NCBI GenBank assembly: GCA_041741155.1
Contig: JBGSKO010000178.1
Coordinates: 1-64,000 of the forward strand
Reading direction: 5' to 3'
Length of the DNA stretch: 64,000 nt
From: M3007 sp041741155
Lineage (GTDB): Bacteria; Bacteroidota; Bacteroidia; Chitinophagales; Saprospiraceae
The notes beneath the pieces are model-generated. The model saw only the letters and a program-made list of their open reading frames with translations, had not been told where the DNA came from and searched no databases. This document shows positions 9,061 to 16,983 of this stretch, in pieces. Both the position numbers and the translations under genes were made by a program. Within the stretch, counting starts at the first letter, position 1, and every line of letters begins with the position of its first letter.

Positions 9061-9366
9061 ATTGGTTCGATTAGTCCGATTGATTCGATTGATACGATTA
9101 GTCCGATTAGTTCGATTAGTCCGATTGATTCGATTGATTCGATTGGTTCGATTAGTCCGATTGGTTCGATTAGTCCGATTGATTCGATTGATTCGATTAG
9201 TTCGATTGATTCGATTGGTTCGATTGATTCGATTGGTTCGATTAGTCCGATTGATTCGATTGGTTCGATTGGTTCGATTAGTCCGATTGGTTCGATTGAT
9301 TCGATTGATTCGATTAGTTCGATTGATTCGATTAGTTCGATTGATTCGATTAGTTCGATACGTTCG
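9061..9366 (+). repeat. 34-copy 9-bp tandem array (ATTGATTCG family), left arm
   Basis: Thirty-four perfectly phased 9-mers fill 9061-9366, starting 3 bases after the stop codon of the secreted-protein gene. Only a few unit types occur: ATTGATTCG, ATTGGTTCG, ATTAGTCCG, ATTAGTTCG and single ATTGATACG and ATACGTTCG. No unit has an indel. The array reads open in two frames (Ile-Asp-Ser and Leu-Ile-Arg patterns), but this is a by-product of the 9-bp period. With the inverted arm at 9468-9638 it can form a long hairpin in many registers. Confidence 0.95.
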
Positions 9367-9392
9367 ATTAGCCTGCCGGAGGTAAATTACAT

Positions 9393-9406
9393 TGCAAGTA
9401 CTTGCA
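9393..9406. promoter_or_regulatory. Perfect 14-bp palindrome in the array core
   Basis: TGCAAGTACTTGCA is an exact palindrome in the 101-bp unique core between the two inverted 9-mer arrays. It lies 44 bp upstream of a -7-like element (9451-9458), a position suited to an operator or activator site. No regulator is identified. Confidence 0.4.
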
Positions 9407-9450
9407 GAACTAAACCCTTTGCTACTGCTGCTTGTTATGTGGACAAATTC

Positions 9451-9458
9451 TACCTTCG
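9451..9458 (+). promoter_or_regulatory. -7-like element (TACCTTCG) between the arrays
   Basis: TACCTTCG matches TAnnTTTG at 7 of 8 positions and is identical to the element before the thiolase gene (54816). If it is used, the ferredoxin mRNA begins near 9465 and its whole 5' leader is the 19-copy right-arm array. TTG at 9432-9434 is the only -33 candidate. Confidence 0.4.
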
Positions 9459-9467
9459 CGCCCCAAT

Positions 9468-9638
9468 CGAATCAATCGAATCAATCGAACTAATCGAATC
9501 AATCGAATCAATCGAACTAATCGAATCAATCGAATCAATCGAATCAATCGAACTAATCGAATCAATCGAACTAATCGAATCAATCGAACTAATCGAATCA
9601 ATCGAACTAATCGAATCAATCGAACTAATCGAATCAAT
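9468..9638 (-). repeat. 19-copy 9-bp tandem array, right (inverted) arm
   Basis: Nineteen phased units, reading CGAATCAAT or CGAACTAAT on the plus strand, are reverse complements of ATTGATTCG and ATTAGTTCG. The last unit ends 5 bp before the GTG start of the ferredoxin gene. Only two unit types occur, and they alternate strictly near the ferredoxin gene. They match the alternating GATTCG/AGTTCG units at the core-proximal end of the left arm. Confidence 0.95.
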
Positions 9639-9643
9639 CAACT

Positions 9644-9985
9644 GTGGCTACTATAAAATTTCAATTTGAGGACAAGTCTATTCCCGAGAAGACCGTGACG
9701 GGTGAATTTTTGGATCTGTCCATTTTAGAGCTTACCGAGGAGTACGATATTCACCTCAACCACAACTGCGGCGGTGTGTGTGCATGCTCCACCTGCCATG
9801 TGTATGTAGAAAGCGGTGAGTCGTTTTTGGAGGAAATTTCGGACAAAGAGGAGGACTTTATTGACCGTGCCGTCAATCCTCGGGTGGAAAGCCGCCTCGG
9901 CTGCCAATGTGTCATTTTGGATAATGCTGCACAAATTGTCGTGACCATTCCCGACCAGAGCTGGATTATCGGACACGAACATTGA
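9644..9985 (+). CDS. 2Fe-2S ferredoxin, adrenodoxin type
   Basis: A 113-residue protein with the adrenodoxin/ISC-type cluster motif: Cys42, Cys48, Cys51 (NCGGVCACSTC) and Cys87 (RLGCQC). Extra cysteines at 46 and 89 are not standard ligands. It ends with the family-typical IPDQSWIIGHEH. It carries single electrons in the cytoplasm, commonly for Fe-S cluster assembly or a monooxygenase; the partner is unknown. The start is GTG 9644, giving MATIKFQFED, because no ATG is available and the 9-mer array ends 5 bp upstream. Leader and ribosome access must therefore involve the repeat. The next gene is convergent, 9 bp away. Confidence 0.93.
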   Translation: MATIKFQFEDKSIPEKTVTGEFLDLSILELTEEYDIHLNHNCGGVCACSTCHVYVESGESFLEEISDKEEDFIDRAVNPRVESRLGCQCVILDNAAQIVVTIPDQSWIIGHEH

Positions 9986-9994
9986 CCGAGTTCC

Positions 9995-10993
9995 TCACGG
10001 CGTTTTCCCTTTTTCTATTTGCATGGCCAAAGCGAACAGGGCCAGCACAAACTCCGGCCAGCGGCGCCAACCGCTGTGATGTTGCGCTACATGGCGGTAC
10101 AGCGGCAATGCTCGTGCCCGTAAATCGGGCATAAAATCCACAATCTGCTGCAAGGCTCCACGCTCTTCTTTGGATCGTTTCGCGGCCCACTGTTTGAACA
10201 GGTAGGCAACCAACGGCTGCACGATAAAAAACCAGGCAGCGAGCACTGCCGTGGTACGCAGCACGGCATACAGCGCTTTTTGCCCACCCGAGGCTTTGCC
10301 GCCGGCCAGCAAAAAAGTAAGAACAATGAAAAGCAGCACGGCGAGTAGCATGATACCTTTTCGTCTGGATTTCTGTTTCGGCGCTGCATCTGAATCTTTA
10401 GTTTTCAAATCCAGATCGGCGTACGTGGTTGTTCGCCGTTGCAACTGGTCGGGCAGTCGGGGAATCCAGTAGCCCAGCATCAGGCCCCACAGTGCATAAA
10501 ATCCCACATACGTGTACACGACAACCCACGCCCAGGAGACCGCGCTTTGTACGCCAAAGTTTTCGAGTACATCGGCAAAGAACAGATCAACGGCCTCGAA
10601 CAGGGGTTTCCCGAAAAACAAAAACAGTGTAAGGAGTTTTTGCAAGGCAGACTCCGTAATTGCCAAAAAACCGTAGAGCAGGGCTGCAGCACCAAACGGG
10701 CGCAAGTAGCACAGCAACAACGCGCCGGTCATGCCCTGAAAACCTACTGCCAAGTAGGCTGTTGGCGGAGCGTGCGGACTTACGATTGCTTTCACCAAAA
10801 TAACCAAAAGTGTGGAGCGCACGATGACTGCGGCATTCCGCTCGCTCACCTGCGCCAGCAAGCCCACACACAGCACGGCAAAACCGCCAACGAACAAGCC
10901 GGTGAACGGTAATTTCAGGGCGTGCATGATGCCGCCCAGGGCGCACTCGGAAAAAGCCCACAGGGCAGTAATGCGAAAAATGGTATCTTTCAT
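9995..10993 (-). CDS. Uncharacterised multi-spanning membrane protein
   Basis: A 332-residue protein with about eight hydrophobic segments, for example LFVGGFAVLCVGLLA, YVGFYALWGLMLGYWI and GIMLLAVLLFIVLTFLLAGG. A charged cytoplasmic stretch (KTKDSDAAPKQKSRRK) lies near residue 205. The N-terminal half, with helices and small residues (SECALGGIMHALKLPFTG), faintly recalls ECF-type S components, but no signature is complete and no EcfA/EcfT gene is nearby. A perfect TAnnTTTG element lies upstream on the minus strand (11014-11021). Function unknown. Confidence 0.7.
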   Translation of the reverse strand: MKDTIFRITALWAFSECALGGIMHALKLPFTGLFVGGFAVLCVGLLAQVSERNAAVIVRSTLLVILVKAIVSPHAPPTAYLAVGFQGMTGALLLCYLRPFGAAALLYGFLAITESALQKLLTLFLFFGKPLFEAVDLFFADVLENFGVQSAVSWAWVVVYTYVGFYALWGLMLGYWIPRLPDQLQRRTTTYADLDLKTKDSDAAPKQKSRRKGIMLLAVLLFIVLTFLLAGGKASGGQKALYAVLRTTAVLAAWFFIVQPLVAYLFKQWAAKRSKEERGALQQIVDFMPDLRARALPLYRHVAQHHSGWRRWPEFVLALFALAMQIEKGKTP

Positions 10994-11013
10994 GCAACAG
11001 GCTGGTTGACGGG

Positions 11014-11021
11014 CAAAATTA
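11014..11021 (-). promoter_or_regulatory. -7 element (TAATTTTG, minus strand)
   Basis: CAAAATTA on the plus strand is TAATTTTG on the minus strand, a full match to TAnnTTTG, 20 bp upstream of the ATG (10993) of the membrane protein gene. Confidence 0.5.
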
Positions 11022-11088
11022 GTCGAACCTTATCGGGGTAGATTGGTTTAGGTGAAATATTCACTACTCATCGTTTAGCATTACAAGC

Positions 11089-11736
11089 ATGAAGTTATTG
11101 CTCATTGGAATAGGTCCCGGGATTGGCTTGTCCGTCGCCCGGCTTTTTGGCAGCCAGGGTTTTGAAATTTTGATGATCGCTCGGGACGCCACCCGGCTGC
11201 GCCAGTATGAACTGGAGTTGGGCGAGTCCGGTATCCGCAGCAAGGGCTATGCCGTGGATATTGCCGACGAGGCGGCTTATTCCGCCTTGCTCCAACAATT
11301 GGCTACCGATCATCCGGATCTGGATGTGCTGCACTACAATGCCAGCGCGTACAACCCCGCGCTGCCGTCGGCTATTTCGCTGCCCGTTTTTCACCAGGAT
11401 ATTCAAATCAACACCGTCGGCGCGCTCATCGCGGTGCAAGCGTTTTTCTCTGCTATGAAACAACGCGGCAGCGGTACGATGTTTCTGACAGGAGGTGGCA
11501 CTGCACTAAAAGCGCCACCGGAGCTGATTTCCCTGAGTATTGGCAAGGCAGGTATGCGCAATTTCGCGCTCAGTTTAGCTGAGGAATGCGCGCCGCTGGG
11601 CATTCGTGTCGCTACTGTCACGGTGTGCGGTATGGTGCAGCCCGGCACCAAATACGATCCCGATACGATCGCCAGTGTGTTTTGGCGCCTGTACCAGCTG
11701 CCCGGTGCCGCCTGGGAACGCGAGGTGGTGATTTGA
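11089..11736 (+). CDS. Short-chain dehydrogenase-like protein without the catalytic Tyr
   Basis: A 215-residue Rossmann protein with an NAD(P)-binding glycine motif at residues 7-13 (GIGPGIG), an acidic or polar cofactor loop (IARDATRL), and the NxS-type segment LHYNASAYNP. At the usual YxxxK position the sequence reads SLSIGKAGMRN: the Lys is kept but no Tyr lies four residues before it. The protein may be an atypical SDR with another acid, or a non-catalytic NAD(P) sensor. It is single on the plus strand. The convergent ggt gene begins 4 bp after its stop. Confidence 0.8.
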   Translation: MKLLLIGIGPGIGLSVARLFGSQGFEILMIARDATRLRQYELELGESGIRSKGYAVDIADEAAYSALLQQLATDHPDLDVLHYNASAYNPALPSAISLPVFHQDIQINTVGALIAVQAFFSAMKQRGSGTMFLTGGGTALKAPPELISLSIGKAGMRNFALSLAEECAPLGIRVATVTVCGMVQPGTKYDPDTIASVFWRLYQLPGAAWEREVVI

Positions 11737-11740
11737 GCCT

Positions 11741-13432
11741 TCAAAACCCGGCCGCGGCATCGTCTCCGCGATTGTCTGCCACGGCACGGAGCTTGCCGTC
11801 GGGCTGCCGGAGAATTGCTTCCACACGCCCGATCGGCGTTCTTACTTTAATGGTGTGTCCCAACGCCTGAAGTTGTGCCTGCACGGTATCGGGCAACGCA
11901 CCTTCTTCGATCTGAATGGCGTCGGGTAGCCATTGGTGGTGGAAACGTTTGCCGTGTACGGCTTCCCGCAGCGGTTGCTCAAACGTGTACACGTTCAGGA
12001 TTACCTGAAATACGGAGGTGGGAATGGTGGTGCCGCCCGGTGTGCCAACCACCAGACTGAGTTGGCCACCCTTGGTGACAATGGTCGGGGTCATGCTGCT
12101 GAGGGGGCGTTTGTTTGGCGCTACGGCATTGGCCCTGCCGCCGATGGCCCCGTATAAATTGGGAGCGCCCGGCTTGGCGCTGAAATCGTCCATTTCATTG
12201 TTCAGGATGAAACCGGCTCCGTTTACCACCACCCGGCTGCCATAAGAGTCGTTGAGCGTGGTGGTGATCGAAACAGCGTTGCCCTCGGCATCTACAATAC
12301 TGCAATGGGTAGTTTCTTCGCTGTTTTTCGCTCGCCCGGCCCGAACGCCCGCGCTCGGTGTGGCCTTTTTTGAAGAAAAATCTGTCATGCGCAATTTCAA
12401 ATATTTTGGATTGACGAGTGCTGTTTGTGGCACCGCCCAAAAATCCGGGTCGCCGAGGTGCTCGGCGCGGTCAGCATACGCCCGGCGCTCGACTTCCACC
12501 ATCAGGTGTACGGCGGAAGCGGAATGAAAACTGTCGGCATGCAGGTCGGCATCGCCAAGCATACCCAGCATTTGTTGCAGGAGAATACCTCCGCTGCTGG
12601 GCGGCGGCATGCTGATAATATGCAGGCCGCGCCAATCAAATTCCAGCGGCGTACGCCACTGGCTGCGGTAATTTTTCAGGTCCTCTGCGGTAATGAGGCC
12701 GCGTTGTTTTTCCATTTCCTGCACAAAAAGGGCGGCGGTGATGCCGGTGTAAAATCCGTCGCGACCATAATTGGCGACGAGGCGCAGGGTGCCGGCGAGG
12801 TCTTTTTGAATAAGCCAGTCGCCCGTTTGCCAGGACTCGTGTTGGGCAAAAACCGGGGTCATTTTGTTCTGGCGGATAAAGTTGAATTTTTCCTCGTTCA
12901 GTTGTTTGGCTTCCATCTCGGTGATCTGGTAGCCTTTGTCTGCCAGTGTGATCGCAGGGGCCAGGAGATTTACCCAGGGCAAACGGCCGTATTTTTTGTG
13001 TGCTTCGTACATGCCATCCACCGTGCCGGGTACGCCACAAGCGAAAACACCCAGGCGACTTTTGTCGGCCAGTACGTTGCCGTTGGAGTCCTGGTACATC
13101 TTTTCGTATGCTGCGGCCGGCGCTTTCTCGCGGTAGTCCAGTGCGGCGGTTTCGCCGTTGGCGCCCCGGTAGAGCAGGAAACCCCCGCCGCCGATGTTAC
13201 CGGCTTGCGGATAAACCACGGCCAGGGCAAACTGCACTGCCACCGCTGCATCCACGGCGTTGCCGCCCCGGCGCAGGATATCCACCCCGACCTGCGTAGC
13301 CAGCGGATGCGCCGACACTACCGCCACCGAATCGGCAACTACTTCTTTTTCAATGGCGTAGGGAAATGGAACGTAGGTTTGGGTACGGCAGTGGGCCGCA
13401 AGAAGCAACAGAAAAGGAATCAGTAAGCGCAT
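11741..13432 (-). CDS. ggt: Gamma-glutamyltransferase
   Basis: A 563-residue precursor with an N-terminal signal (MRLLIPFLLLLAAHC; the Cys could also be lipidated). The Ntn-hydrolase signature EETTHCSIVD lies near residue 370, where autocleavage before the Thr releases the small subunit. Other family blocks are present: LATQVGVDILRRGGNAVDAA, PPSSGGILLQQML, NNEMDDFS and PLSSMTPTIV, and VVGTPGGTTI for gamma-glutamyl binding. It hydrolyses or transfers the gamma-glutamyl group of glutathione and related peptides in the periplasm. A perfect TACGTTTG promoter element lies 40 bp upstream. Confidence 0.94.
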   Translation of the reverse strand: MRLLIPFLLLLAAHCRTQTYVPFPYAIEKEVVADSVAVVSAHPLATQVGVDILRRGGNAVDAAVAVQFALAVVYPQAGNIGGGGFLLYRGANGETAALDYREKAPAAAYEKMYQDSNGNVLADKSRLGVFACGVPGTVDGMYEAHKKYGRLPWVNLLAPAITLADKGYQITEMEAKQLNEEKFNFIRQNKMTPVFAQHESWQTGDWLIQKDLAGTLRLVANYGRDGFYTGITAALFVQEMEKQRGLITAEDLKNYRSQWRTPLEFDWRGLHIISMPPPSSGGILLQQMLGMLGDADLHADSFHSASAVHLMVEVERRAYADRAEHLGDPDFWAVPQTALVNPKYLKLRMTDFSSKKATPSAGVRAGRAKNSEETTHCSIVDAEGNAVSITTTLNDSYGSRVVVNGAGFILNNEMDDFSAKPGAPNLYGAIGGRANAVAPNKRPLSSMTPTIVTKGGQLSLVVGTPGGTTIPTSVFQVILNVYTFEQPLREAVHGKRFHHQWLPDAIQIEEGALPDTVQAQLQALGHTIKVRTPIGRVEAILRQPDGKLRAVADNRGDDAAAGF

Positions 13433-13472
13433 ATTCTCGGGCGATAAGCGGTGTAAAAAGTGGTTGGCGGCA

Positions 13473-13480
13473 CAAACGTA
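13473..13480 (-). promoter_or_regulatory. -7 element (TACGTTTG, minus strand)
   Basis: CAAACGTA on the plus strand gives TACGTTTG on the minus strand, a full TAnnTTTG match, 40 bp upstream of the ggt start codon. Confidence 0.5.
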
Positions 13481-13568
13481 CGGCGGTTTGATCTGGAAGC
13501 ATGGCAGGCGGACCGAGGAAAAAAGCCCGGTGCAGCAGGCTTGCTTTCTTGCCTTTCTAAAACCTTCC

Positions 13569-13576
13569 TACATTTG
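13569..13576 (+). promoter_or_regulatory. -7 element (TACATTTG)
   Basis: A full TAnnTTTG match ending 15 bp before the ATG at 13592. The identical 8-mer drives the minus-strand ATPase/TOPRIM module at 60385-60392. Confidence 0.55.
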
Positions 13577-13591
13577 GGCCAATAACCGACA

Positions 13592-14110
13592 ATGCCTGAA
13601 AAAATGACGTTTGAACAAAAAGAGTTTTTGGAAAAGATCCGCCCATTGTTGCAACGCGAGGGCGCCGTTTTTAAGAAGAAACTCAACGTGTATGCCCGCC
13701 CTGCTCAACCCGGCGAAACCATTCACACCGCTACTGCAGACGGTTTGGAAACCTCCAACCAGGCCCGGGAGGGCGATTTCATTGTGCGCAATCAGACGGA
13801 GGCTGGCGAATCCTACATTATGCCTGCCGACAAGTTTTCCAAACGGTACATCCCGCTGCACCGGACGGATGGGGAGTGGCTGGAGTACAAGCCAACCGGA
13901 CGTATTGCGGCTGTTGAGCTGACTTCGGAGCGGTTGGCAGCTTTGGGCCTACCCGATACGTTTGAGTTTGTTGCCCCTTGGGGAAGTCCTATGGTTGCCA
14001 AGTTGGGCGACTTCCTTGGCAGCCCCGAAACCCTGTCTGAAATTTACCGCATTGCCCGCAAAGAGTTTTTTGAAACATACGCGCCTGTAGGGGTGGTAGA
14101 CGAGGATTGA
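13592..14110 (+). CDS. PGDYG-like small soluble protein
   Basis: A 172-residue cytoplasmic protein with no signal. Two GD-centred segments (REGDFIVRNQTEAGESYIM followed by FSKRYI, and later KLGDFLGSPETLSEIYRIA) with FEFVAPWGSP and FFETYAP resemble the poorly characterised PGDYG domain, which occurs alone or fused to nucleoside or NUDIX-type proteins. No catalytic residues can be named. It has its own promoter element 15 bp upstream and no operon partner. The assignment is from memory of the motif order and is uncertain. Confidence 0.6.
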   Translation: MPEKMTFEQKEFLEKIRPLLQREGAVFKKKLNVYARPAQPGETIHTATADGLETSNQAREGDFIVRNQTEAGESYIMPADKFSKRYIPLHRTDGEWLEYKPTGRIAAVELTSERLAALGLPDTFEFVAPWGSPMVAKLGDFLGSPETLSEIYRIARKEFFETYAPVGVVDED

Positions 14111-14278
14111 GCAAGTCATTTTTACGCTGTATACATTGCGATTTTATCAAACGGATGGTACTCGAAATGCGCGCAATGTACCCTTTGATATGTCCCAAGC
14201 CATGCAACATATCAAAGGCGAAGCCTTATCCAGACTCGAAAAACTGAATTGGAAGTAAAACCTAAACTTGTTTGCCCG

Positions 14279-15508
14279 ATGTTAAAAAACACCCTTTTCT
14301 CGTTTGGCCTGGCCATTCAGAACATCCGAAACAACCTGTTTCACACCATACTTTCCGTACTGGGTATCGTGATTGGCGTAGCCGCTTTGGTGGCTATTTT
14401 GTCCTTTATTGACGGTCTGGAGCGGTTTGCCAAAAAGGAAATTACCGGTACAACCAGTCTGAATGCGATCCTGATCAGTCCGATACGATACAAAAAAGTG
14501 GGCGACATCAAAGTGCCGAAAGACACTTTTGTAGTGCTGGATTACCCTGCCTACTCGGCGCTGGTGTCGGGACTGGATAGTGCGGTAATGTCGGCCTTGT
14601 TCACGTCGGGCGGCGGTGAAATTTGGGTGGATACCAGTTCCCAATCACTCGGTGTCCGTATTCAGTTTAGTACCCGCGACCCGCGTGCCGATACGATGCT
14701 GTTGGCGGGCAGGGCCATGTCCGACGCCGATGTGGAGCAGCGGCGCCCGGTGGCAGTGGTCAATCATTTTTTGGCCAAAAGAGCGCTGGGCCACGAGCGG
14801 TACGCCGAGCTGGTTGGGAAATCCCTGCGCCACAAATCGCGTACGCTGAAAATCATTGGAGTCGTGAAGGCCGGCGCTGATCCCACGGAGTTGGAGGTTC
14901 GGTACCCGGTTTCCCTGCTGGAGCCGGATGAACTGAAAAAAAACGTCATCAACTGCTTCGTTGAGGCCTCCGGCGTGGAGCAGGTCGCCGACCTGAAAAA
15001 ACAAATCACAGCGCGTATCGGGAAACAGTTTCCCGGGAAATCGGGCGATTTTGAGGTGCTCACCAATGAATACCGGGTGGAACAGGCTGCCATGGGCTTC
15101 CGGATATTTCGTATCATCATGGGCCTGATTGTAGGCATATCCATCGTGGTGGGTGGTATAGGAGTGATGAACGTCCTGCTGATTTCAGTCAATGATCGGG
15201 TGAACGAAATTGGCGTCCGAAAGGCAGTGGGAGCCAACCGACGGGATATCCTGCGCCAGTTTCTCGCCGAGTCCATCACCGTTTCCGCTTTTGGCAGTGC
15301 CCTCGGGCTGTTGTTTGGCATATTGATCAGCATAGTCGCCGTAGCAATTATCCGTGCGGTCACGGAGGTGCCCTTCGAGGCTGCGTACACCTGGAACACG
15401 TTCATCACCATTTCGATCATTTCGGTTCTGGTAGGTGTCATTTTTGGTACGTATCCGGCGGTGAAAGCGTCCAAGCTGGATCCGGTGGAGGCTATTCGGC
15501 GCGAATAA
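14279..15508 (+). CDS. MacB-like ABC transporter permease
   Basis: A 409-residue permease from ATG 14279; an upstream TTG at 14249 would add ten residues unlike the family N-terminus. The N-terminal transmembrane helix (SVLGIVIGVAALVAILSFID) is followed by a periplasmic MacB_PCD core of about 230 residues. Three C-terminal helices carry the FtsX signature GGIGVMNVLLISVNDRVNEI and end in TYPAVKASKLDPVEAIRRE. Such permeases act with a MacB/LolD-type ATPase and a periplasmic adaptor in tripartite efflux or lipoprotein transport. Neither partner is adjacent, so it must use subunits encoded elsewhere. Confidence 0.9.
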   Translation: MLKNTLFSFGLAIQNIRNNLFHTILSVLGIVIGVAALVAILSFIDGLERFAKKEITGTTSLNAILISPIRYKKVGDIKVPKDTFVVLDYPAYSALVSGLDSAVMSALFTSGGGEIWVDTSSQSLGVRIQFSTRDPRADTMLLAGRAMSDADVEQRRPVAVVNHFLAKRALGHERYAELVGKSLRHKSRTLKIIGVVKAGADPTELEVRYPVSLLEPDELKKNVINCFVEASGVEQVADLKKQITARIGKQFPGKSGDFEVLTNEYRVEQAAMGFRIFRIIMGLIVGISIVVGGIGVMNVLLISVNDRVNEIGVRKAVGANRRDILRQFLAESITVSAFGSALGLLFGILISIVAVAIIRAVTEVPFEAAYTWNTFITISIISVLVGVIFGTYPAVKASKLDPVEAIRRE

Positions 15509-15525
15509 AGACTTCTCGGTATTTT

Positions 15526-15540
15526 CAAACCAGGAAGGTC
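15526..15540. repeat. Half copy of the CCTTCCAGG palindrome
   Basis: CAAACCAGGAAGGTC differs by one base from the right half of the palindrome at 1917-1947. It lies 18 bp after the permease stop codon; the left half is missing. Confidence 0.45.
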
Positions 15541-15714
15541 TAAACCCGAAATTTTGACAGGAAATCAGGATTTGCAGGATGCGACACTGGATTGTTTTTG
15601 AAAAAATCTGCCCTTTCGGCCAAATACCCCAAATACTGTAATCTTGGAACATTCTTTGAATACATACCCTGTACACACTACACTCATCACTTACCACATA
15701 GCACTACTCATTTT

Positions 15715-16833
15715 ATGATACGAATGGTTGACCTAAAGACCCAATATGAACATATCCGCGAAGAGATTGATCGCTCGGTACTTGACGTGATCGCCTCCAC
15801 GGAGTTCATCAATGGTTCCGCTGTGAAAAAATTTCAGGCAGAACTGGAGGCTTATCAGGGCGTGGCACACGTCATTCCTTGTGCCAACGGCACGGATGCC
15901 CTGCAAATCGCCATGATGGCACTGGGCCTGAAGCCTGGCGACGAGGTGATTGTGCCGGCCTTCACGTATGTGGCCACGGCGGAGGTGATTGCGTTGCTCG
16001 GTCTCACCCCGGTCATGGTGGATGTGGACCCCGACACGTTCAATATTTCAGTTGATCTCGTAGAGGCTGCCATTACGCCCCGCACCAAGGCGATTGTTCC
16101 GGTACACCTGTTTGGCCAAAGCGCCGACATGGAAGCATTGCTTGCATTAGCCCAGGAGCATAATTTGTTCGTGATTGAAGACAATGCCCAGGCCATCGGC
16201 GGGGATTACACCTTCAGCAACGGCACGCGCAAGATGACCGGATCCATGGGCCACATTGGTTGCACGTCATTCTTTCCTTCTAAAAATCTTGGTTGCTACG
16301 GAGACGGTGGCGCCATGACCACCCACGACGACGATATTGCCCAGCGCCTGCGTATCGTGGCCAACCACGGCCAGAACCGCCTCTATCACCACGCTGTGGT
16401 GGGGGTCAACTCCCGGCTCGATTCCATCCAGGCTGCTATTCTCAGTGTTAAGCTGAAGCGTCTGGATCAGTACAACGCCGCCCGCCGCCGTGCTGCCGAC
16501 TACTACGATGCTGCTTTCGCTGATGTGCCGCAACTGAAGATTCCCGCCCGACAGCCCAACGCCACGCACGTTTTTCACCAGTACACCCTCGTGTTGCGGG
16601 AAGGCGACCGCGATGCCCTGCGTCAGTACCTGACGGAGCGCGAAATTCCTGCGATGATTTACTACCCGATACCGCTTTACAAGCAGGAGGCATTTGCCCC
16701 GTACTGGTCGGGCGGCGAATTGCCGGTGACGGAACAACTTTGCCGCGCAGTAATTTCGCTGCCGATGCACTCCGAATTGGATACAGCGCAACAGGATCAG
16801 ATAATTGGTGCGGTCAAAGCTTTTTTTGGATGA
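15715..16833 (+). CDS. DegT/DnrJ/EryC1 nucleotide-sugar aminotransferase
   Basis: A 372-residue PLP enzyme starting at ATG 15715 (MIRMVDLKTQYEHI, the usual family N-terminus). The PLP lysine is near residue 190 in FFPSKNLGCYGDGGA. Other family blocks are GTDALQIAMMALGLKPGDEV and FTYVATAEVI, with VIEDNAQAIG binding the cofactor. The closest remembered relatives are WbpE/WlbC enzymes, which aminate UDP-2-acetamido-3-keto-glucuronate. It probably opens the polysaccharide locus, together with the UDP-sugar dehydrogenase that follows. The leader contains ACTCATCACT words like those at the ends of other genes here. Confidence 0.92.
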   Translation: MIRMVDLKTQYEHIREEIDRSVLDVIASTEFINGSAVKKFQAELEAYQGVAHVIPCANGTDALQIAMMALGLKPGDEVIVPAFTYVATAEVIALLGLTPVMVDVDPDTFNISVDLVEAAITPRTKAIVPVHLFGQSADMEALLALAQEHNLFVIEDNAQAIGGDYTFSNGTRKMTGSMGHIGCTSFFPSKNLGCYGDGGAMTTHDDDIAQRLRIVANHGQNRLYHHAVVGVNSRLDSIQAAILSVKLKRLDQYNAARRRAADYYDAAFADVPQLKIPARQPNATHVFHQYTLVLREGDRDALRQYLTEREIPAMIYYPIPLYKQEAFAPYWSGGELPVTEQLCRAVISLPMHSELDTAQQDQIIGAVKAFFG

Positions 16834-16893
16834 TGCCTGCTGCTCCCTCGTAGAGCGGACGGATTTTTTCAAAATGACAAAAGGACGCGGTCT

Positions 16894-16968
16894 AACCAGA
16901 AACCTTCCAACCAGAAACCCTCCAACCAGAAACGCTTAAACCAGAAACCCTTAAACCAGAAACCTTCC
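16894..16968 (+). repeat. Five 15-bp tandem repeats (AACCAGAAACCTTCC)
   Basis: Five exactly phased 15-mers, all starting AACCAGAAAC and ending CTTCC, CCTCC, GCTTA, CCTTA and CTTCC, fill the leader of the nucleotide-sugar dehydrogenase gene and end 15 bp before its ATG. Related words occur before the ATG at 19186 and 42307. No opposing arm is seen here. Confidence 0.95.
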
Positions 16969-16983
16969 AACGAAATCACATTT

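Noticed and set aside
9062..9385. Open frame encoding a Leu-Val-Arg-Leu repeat protein
   Set aside because: It is the 9-bp tandem repeat read through; it has no non-repeat domain or plausible start context, and several frames are open at once.
9061..9638. CRISPR array
   Set aside because: Units are contiguous 9-mers without unique spacers, and no cas genes are present.
9422..9669. Open frames encoding Asn-Arg-Ile, Glu-Ser-Ile or Ile-Asp-Ser repeats
   Set aside because: Produced by the right-arm 9-mer array on both strands; they overlap the ferredoxin start and have no independent support.
12425..13426. 333-codon plus-strand frame inside ggt
   Set aside because: Antisense shadow of gamma-glutamyltransferase.
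14111..14278. Possible small gene between the PGDYG-like and permease genes
   Set aside because: Only short frames without signal, motif or promoter; treated as plain intergenic DNA.
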